From the NCBI GenBank assembly GCA_030754715.1, contig JASLZV010000003.1, positions 1-20,725 of the forward strand: a stretch of 20,725 nucleotides of DNA. The letters are read 5' to 3'. The translations under genes were made by a program, and so were the position numbers. This document shows positions 16,701-20,725 of this stretch, in pieces. Each line of letters starts with the position of its first letter. The first letter of the stretch is position 1. This DNA comes from Phycisphaerae bacterium (GTDB lineage Bacteria > Planctomycetota > Phycisphaerae > SM23-33). Under the pieces are notes generated by a model. That model was given only the letters and a program-made list of their open reading frames with translations. It had not been told where the DNA came from and ran no database searches.

Positions 16701-17812
16701 CGGAAAAGGGGCGTGTGAAGGTGAAGTGGACCGACAAGACGTCCGTTACGTTTCGTTTCGACAAGACGCTCGGAGACCTGCCAAAAGACGGGCAGGATGC
16801 GCGGATCCACGGCAACGGCAACAGCGCCGAGATAGTGTCCAAGGGGGTGTTCAGCGATGCGGACCACTTCATTATCTACCCCACCAGGGGCAAGCTCGCG
16901 GCGTTTCTGCCCACCAAAGAGCGCCTGAACCTTATTTCCGGCGTGCTCCGCCGCGAGGGCAAGGTCCTGAAACTCACCGCCGGCAAGAGGGTCATCGACG
17001 TGCGGACACGCTCTCAGCCGAGGATCGACTGGAGGGTCTTCACCCCGGCCAGGCCGCGTGACATCAAGCCGTTTGTGATTGGCTGCGAGGCCTTTGGGAA
17101 GGACACCGGCGGCTACATTCTGGCCGACCGCCTGCAGTTGTGGCATCGCACGAAGGTCCAAGACGACCCGTCGCTGCCGCGGGCGCTGGTGATCGGCGAC
17201 TCGATCTCGGAACACTTCCACCCGCACCTCGCCGCTGCGCTGAGGGGCAAGGTTAACATTCACCGGATCCCGGTGAATGCCTGGCGCAGCACCTTCGGCG
17301 TCGCCCAGATTCACCGTTGGCTTGGCCCATACTGGATTAAGGGGCATCACTGGGACGCGATCCAGTTCAACTACGGCCTGCACGACCTGCGCGGCACGCG
17401 GTGGATTGCGGGCGGCAGCAGGCATGTCTGGACCGACAAACCCCGGGTCCCGCTGTGGCAGTATAGGAAGAACCTTGAATACATCATTTCGCAGTTGAAA
17501 AGGACCGGCGCAAGGCTCATCTGGGCCACCATCACTCCAGTGACGTACGATTCGCGCGGGCGAAAAAAGGGCGATGAAGCCGCGTACAACAAGGTCGCCC
17601 TGAAGATCATGAAGAAACACGGGATCCAGATCAACGGTCTGTGGCAGGCCTGCCAGGGCAATTTCCCGGGCAAGTGGGGCAACGACCCGATCCACCCCGG
17701 CGGCGAGGGGCCTGAGGTTCTCGGCCGGCTGACCGCAAGGAGCATTCTCAAAACGCTCCGAATGTACCAAGAACCCCGCCCCCCGTCGAGGAAGACCGCA
17801 ATCAACCGATAG
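13745..17812 (+). CDS. GT-C glycosyltransferase fused to two tandem beta-domain/SGNH-hydrolase modules
   Basis: A TTG at 13745 preceded by AAGGAG at 7-base spacing opens a 1355-residue protein. Residues ~1-400 form an ArnT/PMT-like membrane part with an Asp in the first outside loop (WWPTPDSALYL, Asp50) and about ten membrane segments. A soluble region follows (~400-560). The rest is two copies of one module (569-945 and 959-1338), alike at well over half of positions by eye. Each has a ~170-residue beta-rich part (FLFLTERGRVKVKWTDKT in copy 1) and an SGNH hydrolase with GDS nucleophile blocks (Ser760, Ser1153), FNxGLHD, and a C-terminal His block. Copy 2 has Asp1314 and His1317; copy 1 has Asn921 instead of Asp with His924. 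The hydrolase modules should lie outside the cytoplasmic membrane. Glycan transfer plus ester removal is the likely role, by inference. Confidence 0.85.
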   Translation: MFESDHTPQAARPWGLETIPPRRKHLWIVGGIVTLVYLIGVTGRWWPTPDSALYLGLARALVRRQGYQFNGEPCNAVTPGLPVILAVCRKLFGAVYWAPNLLMTICGLATLSLIYRVISYLGDRRTALMVVICCAFSYTFYISSHRILTDAPFALFFWATLYACLRARRGSLWWLLMAMILAAAGLLIRAPGALVFGSLTAGLLADWPRRTQRRKLLLAGVAFLVVAVAATAVLYRIGRASGDKIPLYAKPFQLLMELGPSEVVRRLGEGMVKVPYATSELFTGQEFLSFGLVAIGLVVIGGAALWARGQRMGGVTVVVSLFLLMILGGAKSIRPRYLLPLQGILAYMMLEGLGWVVRAFRRRGGETSGPRVYWKAAAILTAFVMLINAPRLFLNAVYYSYLSHTPRYYKVINQGRSAEHIEVGELLYKKCPPNSSIAVPKQDVPIFHYLTDRQVVSLPETRQKSADDAKKVVRFIIRSPHIPFFVVDAKEERTRFGKEKHKYRKKVQAGLKKYTMKPIRSGKSVPKPGHFTKQYYLIRVYRGKRYHAYFFGSHRSPPLESTASADKSKKGLPLTHEARGPIYKVNHKKKYFLFLTERGRVKVKWTDKTLIHLRSYKRLEDLDSAGQDARVYGEGNRPAVLARGVFKATHLVIYPSRGKIKAFLPTNKRANIIAGVLRQNRRVLQLSVGGRTIEMRTLGRPKCEFISPDKAPEIKPFVLGCEVFGKDTGRYIVADRIALWQESVPQDDPGLPRALIIGDSVSVHYHPHVVAALKGKANVHRITGNGRASMVGVKNIHRWLGAYWLKGHHWDVIQFNHGLHDLRGTRGVRSESGNTWYSEPWVSIGQYKKNLEYMISQMQKTGAKIIWATTTPMWCDYQDRKKGAEAAYNQAALEVMRKHAIPVNDLWGACQGKYPGKWGNNPVHPFGEGPKVLGQLTAEAILTAVRQSAVERMSIADYKKQLPLAHNAHGPVYEVNRKDKHFMFLTEKGRVKVKWTDKTSVTFRFDKTLGDLPKDGQDARIHGNGNSAEIVSKGVFSDADHFIIYPTRGKLAAFLPTKERLNLISGVLRREGKVLKLTAGKRVIDVRTRSQPRIDWRVFTPARPRDIKPFVIGCEAFGKDTGGYILADRLQLWHRTKVQDDPSLPRALVIGDSISEHFHPHLAAALRGKVNIHRIPVNAWRSTFGVAQIHRWLGPYWIKGHHWDAIQFNYGLHDLRGTRWIAGGSRHVWTDKPRVPLWQYRKNLEYIISQLKRTGARLIWATITPVTYDSRGRKKGDEAAYNKVALKIMKKHGIQINGLWQACQGNFPGKWGNDPIHPGGEGPEVLGRLTARSILKTLRMYQEPRPPSRKTAINR
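15449..16579 (+). repeat. Internal duplication, module copy 1
   Basis: Encodes residues 569-945 of the fused protein, from KKGLPLTH to AILTAV. It aligns end to end with copy 2 with only a few short gaps. It contains the GDS serine at 760 and, in the last block, GNNPVHP, where the Asp expected three residues before the His is Asn. Confidence 0.9.
16619..17758 (+). repeat. Internal duplication, module copy 2
   Basis: Encodes residues 959-1338, from KKQLPLAH to SILKTL. The start-to-start period is 390 codons. The catalytic set looks complete, with Ser1153 in GDS and GNDPIHP at the end. A 13-residue linker joins the two copies. Confidence 0.9.
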
Positions 17813-17826
17813 CCATCCCTCGCAGC

Positions 17827-17870
17827 TTGGGGCTTGTGGGGCCGGGGCCTGCCGGCGAAGACCAAGCCCC
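17827..17870 (+). repeat. Intergenic GC-rich element, copy 2, with hairpin
   Basis: TTGGGGCTTGTG followed by GGGCCGG repeats the sequence found after dnaG. Here GGGGCTTG (17829-17836) pairs perfectly with CAAGCCCC (17863-17870), and an inner stem GCCGG/CCGGC lies in the loop. It begins 14 bases after the stop codon, so it may act as a transcription end or mRNA-stabilising structure, although there is no T-tract. Confidence 0.45.
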
Positions 17871-18000
17871 GGACTTCCAAAGGGTATTGACGATGCAGAG
17901 CACAAAAACCTCTGGACATCGCCCCCGAGCAAGGCTATTTTCACATGAACGTGTCGCCCCAGAGCTGCCGGTGTTCTGCCATCTTGAAATACGGCCCCAC

Positions 18001-18014
18001 GGCGGGTAACCGCC
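18001..18014 (+). other. GGCGG-GTAA-CCGCC hairpin upstream of the DUF4956 gene
   Basis: A perfect five-pair stem is capped by GTAA, a GNRA-type tetraloop in RNA. It lies 58 bases before the ATG at 18073, in the 260-bp gap 17813-18072, which otherwise shows no gene. No consensus promoter was recognised in that gap. Confidence 0.35.
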
Positions 18015-18072
18015 TTGCGTGAAATCCGACGGATACCCCGTCAACAGGCCGCTAGAAAGGAAACCAAGCTTT

Positions 18073-18762
18073 ATGCCAGCGGGCAAGTCTCAAACGTTCA
18101 AGCAGTTTCTCACGGCCACCAGTGCCCAAATTAACGTAATGGAGTTTGTCGTTAATCTGGTATTGGCGGCTGTGCTGGCATTTGTATTGAGCCGCATTTA
18201 CGCCCGATACGGCAGCAGTCTGTCCAACAGGAAGGCATTTGGCCGCAATTTCATACTGATCACGATGACGACGATGTTGATCATTACCATCGTGAAGTCG
18301 TCCCTGGCCCTTTCCCTGGGCCTCGTCGGGGCCCTATCCATTGTCAGATTCAGAACGGCAATCAAAGAGCCCGAAGAACTGGCTTACATGTTCCTGGCGA
18401 TATCCATCGGCCTGGGCCTGGGGGCGAACCAACGGATCATTACTCTGGTTGCCACCGCAGTGATTATCGCCGTCATAATCATAAGAAGCCGCTTCGTAAG
18501 GCGGCAGGATAATCAGAATCTGCATTTGACTGTTTCCAGCGGAAACTCCGGCAAATTCGACCTGAAGCAAGTTGTCGAAACTCTTGAGGAACATTGCATG
18601 GCTGTCAGTCTCAAGAGATTCACGGAAAATGACAAGATACTTGAGGCTTCCTTCTTGGTCGAGTTTGCAGACTTCAACCAACTCAATGAAACCAAGGTCG
18701 CGCTGCAAGAACTGAACGGGGCATTAAACATCAGTTTCCTGGATTATCAGGGACTCACGTAG
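18073..18762 (+). CDS. DUF4956 membrane protein
   Basis: The ATG at 18073 is chosen because GAAAGGA lies at 18055-18061 and because the residues added by a GTG at 18019 are polar and unlike the family. The 230-residue protein has an N-terminal membrane segment (about 22-42), further ones at about 58-75 and 77-92, then the family hallmark GALSIVRFRTAIKEPEELAY ending at residue 105, and two more membrane segments to about 138. A soluble C-terminal domain of ~90 residues (LHLTVSSGNSG to the end) resembles the small regulatory domain of MgtC-like proteins. The molecular function of DUF4956 is not known to me. Members commonly sit beside CotH-like proteins and VTC-type polyphosphate polymerases; here the CotH-like gene starts on the base after the stop codon. 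Confidence 0.88.
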   Translation: MPAGKSQTFKQFLTATSAQINVMEFVVNLVLAAVLAFVLSRIYARYGSSLSNRKAFGRNFILITMTTMLIITIVKSSLALSLGLVGALSIVRFRTAIKEPEELAYMFLAISIGLGLGANQRIITLVATAVIIAVIIIRSRFVRRQDNQNLHLTVSSGNSGKFDLKQVVETLEEHCMAVSLKRFTENDKILEASFLVEFADFNQLNETKVALQELNGALNISFLDYQGLT

Positions 18763-20725
18763 ATGAGAATCAAGGACTCAGGCGGCCACACTCGCTTTTC
18801 AGATCACCTCGCCGCCGTCTTGAGACGACGCAGGCTTCTTGTCGGTATAGTCCTGTTCGTCGCGTATTCCGCTGGGATGGTGTTTCTCGGCACCGTCGCG
18901 CAGCAGAAGGACCTCCCTGGCAAACTGAACCGGATCATCCCGGCCTCATGGAAACATCCGGGTAATTATATACAAGGAATAATTTCCAACCCGGACAAGA
19001 TCACTATCGACATCAAGCACAAGGATTTCAAGAAGTTGGCCTATCTTCGCCAATGCGCGCTACAGAAAGGGGTTATTGCCACCGCGCCCGATTCTTATGT
19101 GCCCGCCAAAATACGGCTGGACGGCAAAACAGTAAAAGTGCAGGTCAGGCTCAAAGGGGATATCATAGATCATATCCAAGGCGACAAATGGTCGTTGCGG
19201 ATTAAAGTTCAAAAGAATGGATCAGTGTATGGAATGAAACGGTTTTCCATCCAAGACCCCAAACTCTGCAGTTATGTCAACGAATGGATATTGCATCAAT
19301 TATATAAACACGAAGGGCTCATTTCTTTGCGGTACAGGTTCGTGACGGTGGTCATTAACGGTAAGAACAAGGGAATTTATGCTCTTGAGGAAAATTTTTC
19401 CAAGGAACTGGTGGAGCACAACGAAAGAAGAGAAGGGCCGATTCTCAAATTCGACGAGACACATCTCTGGGACGGATCGCGGGCGAATTACGGCGTTTCT
19501 AATTCTCAAGCCGACATTTTCTTCAGCAGCAACGTGGACACTTTTCGCACAAAGAAGACATTTTCCGATCCTGCTTTACGGACCAACTATTTCATTGCCA
19601 AACAACTGCTGGAAGACTTCAGAGCCGGCAAGATAAGAGTATCAGAGGCATTCGATCTTCCCCGGCTGGCAAAACTGTACGCCCTGGCGAATTTGACGTC
19701 TTCCGAACACGCATTGCGGTGGAAGAACGTTCGGTTCTACTACGACCCGATTACCCGCAAACTGGAGGCGATCGGCTACAACGCCTATACCACTCGCATG
19801 GGTCTCGGCCATCGCCGCAACATTATTATGTGGCACGACAGGTATCGCAGCCGCCACGTTGTGCCTGAATATCAAAATCTATTTTTTCAAGACAAAGACT
19901 TTGTGCGACTGTACATGAAGACATTGGACAGGATATCCCGCAAGGAATATATGGACAGGTTCTTTGAATCCATTGCAAGTGACCTCAAGAAGAACATGGC
20001 GATTCTCTATTCCGCTTATCCCGATCTGGTCCTCAGCACGGCCGATTTTTACAGGAATCAAAGAAATATCCATGGGATCCTGAACCCGTCAATCCCGGCG
20101 ATGGCCAAGATGCAAATAGTTAAGGACGCCGGGGCCCCGTCAGGCAAAAGGCTAAGGCTTCTTGTAGCCAACACGTGTTTTCTGCCGATTGTGATGGACT
20201 CGATCCGGATTATCGGCAGCAAAGTCTCTCACCCGCTGCAAGGCGAGATCGTGCCGGGCAAGGAGCGCTCAAAGCCCCTGCGGTACCACGAGGTGCGTGT
20301 CCCCAAGGATTCCGGGGTGGACCCCGCCGAGGCCGCAGAAAAGGGCATTACGCTAACCTACCATCTCCCGGAACTGGATCGATTGCTCACCACCACCATC
20401 AGGAGTTTGCAGGTGGATCTGAGTGAAAGCCCGCTAATTGTCAGCAAGGATTGGGAAGAGACATTGTCCGCGCACGAGATGTTCAAGGTGAATCCCCGCA
20501 ACAAGACGATAACGATTCGGCCGGGCGACTGGTCCATCACCGGCAACCTGGCCTTGCCCAAGGGTTACAGAGTAGTTTGTTCGGGCGGCACGACTATAGA
20601 CCTGCTGAACGGCTCGACGATAGTGTCCTATTCGCCCATAAGGTTCATCGGGACCCGAGACAAGGAGATTCTTATTCACTCCACCGATGCCACCGGCCAG
20701 GGGCTTGTGGTAATCAACGCACAAG
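18763..20725 (+). CDS. CotH-like (pseudo)kinase protein with beta-helix region, 3' end cut off
   Basis: The ATG at 18763 directly follows the TAG of the DUF4956 gene, so translation is probably coupled. The frame stays open to the window edge (654 codons). An arginine-rich N-terminus and one hydrophobic segment at about 25-45 (LLVGIVLFVAYSAGMVFLG) predict a membrane-anchored protein facing outside the cytoplasm. CotH features follow: VQVRLKGDIIDH, KRFSIQDP, then VVINGKNKGIYALEENFSKE, and WKNVRFYYDPITRKLEAIGY at about 320-339. Where CotH kinases usually have an Asp-rich motif after this strand, the sequence reads GYNAYTT (Asn340), so activity is doubtful. From about residue 570 the pattern NKTITIRPGDWSITGNLALP starts a right-handed beta-helix. 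Base composition is AT-richer than the rest of the window. Confidence 0.85.
   Translation, partial: MRIKDSGGHTRFSDHLAAVLRRRRLLVGIVLFVAYSAGMVFLGTVAQQKDLPGKLNRIIPASWKHPGNYIQGIISNPDKITIDIKHKDFKKLAYLRQCALQKGVIATAPDSYVPAKIRLDGKTVKVQVRLKGDIIDHIQGDKWSLRIKVQKNGSVYGMKRFSIQDPKLCSYVNEWILHQLYKHEGLISLRYRFVTVVINGKNKGIYALEENFSKELVEHNERREGPILKFDETHLWDGSRANYGVSNSQADIFFSSNVDTFRTKKTFSDPALRTNYFIAKQLLEDFRAGKIRVSEAFDLPRLAKLYALANLTSSEHALRWKNVRFYYDPITRKLEAIGYNAYTTRMGLGHRRNIIMWHDRYRSRHVVPEYQNLFFQDKDFVRLYMKTLDRISRKEYMDRFFESIASDLKKNMAILYSAYPDLVLSTADFYRNQRNIHGILNPSIPAMAKMQIVKDAGAPSGKRLRLLVANTCFLPIVMDSIRIIGSKVSHPLQGEIVPGKERSKPLRYHEVRVPKDSGVDPAEAAEKGITLTYHLPELDRLLTTTIRSLQVDLSESPLIVSKDWEETLSAHEMFKVNPRNKTITIRPGDWSITGNLALPKGYRVVCSGGTTIDLLNGSTIVSYSPIRFIGTRDKEILIHSTDATGQGLVVINAQ

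Noticed and set aside
15959..17944. A 661-residue minus-strand open frame opposite the tandem SGNH modules
   Set aside because: It lies wholly antisense to a gene with clear motifs and a strong start. Its length reflects GC-rich third positions in the duplicated region, and its translation shows no recognisable domain.
17827..18009. A 60-residue frame just after the fused GT-C/SGNH gene
   Set aside because: It coincides with the intergenic repeat element and a hairpin, has no ribosome binding site, and shows no domain.
18019..18072. GTG start at 18019 for the DUF4956 protein
   Set aside because: The extra 18 residues are polar and unlike the family, while the ATG at 18073 has GAAAGGA upstream at 18055-18061.
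1..20725. CRISPR array, tRNA or rRNA genes, transposase or integrase genes
   Set aside because: No regularly spaced repeats, tRNA-like cloverleafs, rRNA segments or recombinase motifs were recognised on either strand.

Overview
This 20.7 kb window has the look of a Planctomycetota chromosome, probably a Phycisphaerae-type lineage. The clues are a glycoside-hydrolase-like protein ending in a C-terminal module I know mainly from planctomycete secreted proteins, frequent TTG and GTG starts, many hydrophobic envelope genes, and a CotH-type protein fused to a beta-helix. This placement is inference from protein style, since there is no rRNA marker. Most of the window is GC-rich (41 of 60 bases in 10201-10260, counted by hand). 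The CotH gene at the right end is much lower in places (45 of 120 bases in 19201-19320).

Layout. (1) Positions 1-996 hold the 3' end of a secreted beta-propeller glycosidase-like gene. (2) Positions 1044-1451 encode a small membrane protein resembling DUF2007, followed by the DNA primase gene dnaG (1577-3367, TTG start with a clear Shine-Dalgarno sequence). (3) Convergent to dnaG is a minus-strand lplT-aas pair (7395 down to 3492): a lysophospholipid-transporter-like MFS protein whose stop overlaps the GTG start of an acyltransferase / acyl carrier protein / acyl-ACP synthetase fusion. (4) A 471-bp divergent intergenic region holds two inverted repeats and a good sigma-70-like promoter. (5) A rightward run from 7867 to 17812 encodes a polyprenyl-phosphate-type GT2, a hexapeptide acetyltransferase, a GT4, a large polytopic membrane protein, an LPG-synthase-TM/AglD-type membrane protein, and a 1355-residue protein that joins a GT-C membrane glycosyltransferase to two tandem copies of a beta-rich plus SGNH-hydrolase module. 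(6) After a 260-bp gap come a DUF4956 membrane protein and an abutting CotH-like protein, which runs off the right edge.

How the genes may work together. The lplT-aas pair would import lysophospholipid and re-acylate it. The rightward cluster reads as an envelope-glycan pathway. The GT2 could charge a polyprenyl phosphate with sugar in the cytoplasm, the AglD-type protein could help move or present it, and the GT-C domain could transfer it outside the membrane. The acetyltransferase and the SGNH modules are plausible writer and eraser of ester groups on the same glycan. That linkage is inference. The most unusual object is the GT-C/(beta-SGNH)x2 fusion. Its first SGNH copy has Asn where the second has the expected catalytic Asp, which suggests one degenerate and one active copy.
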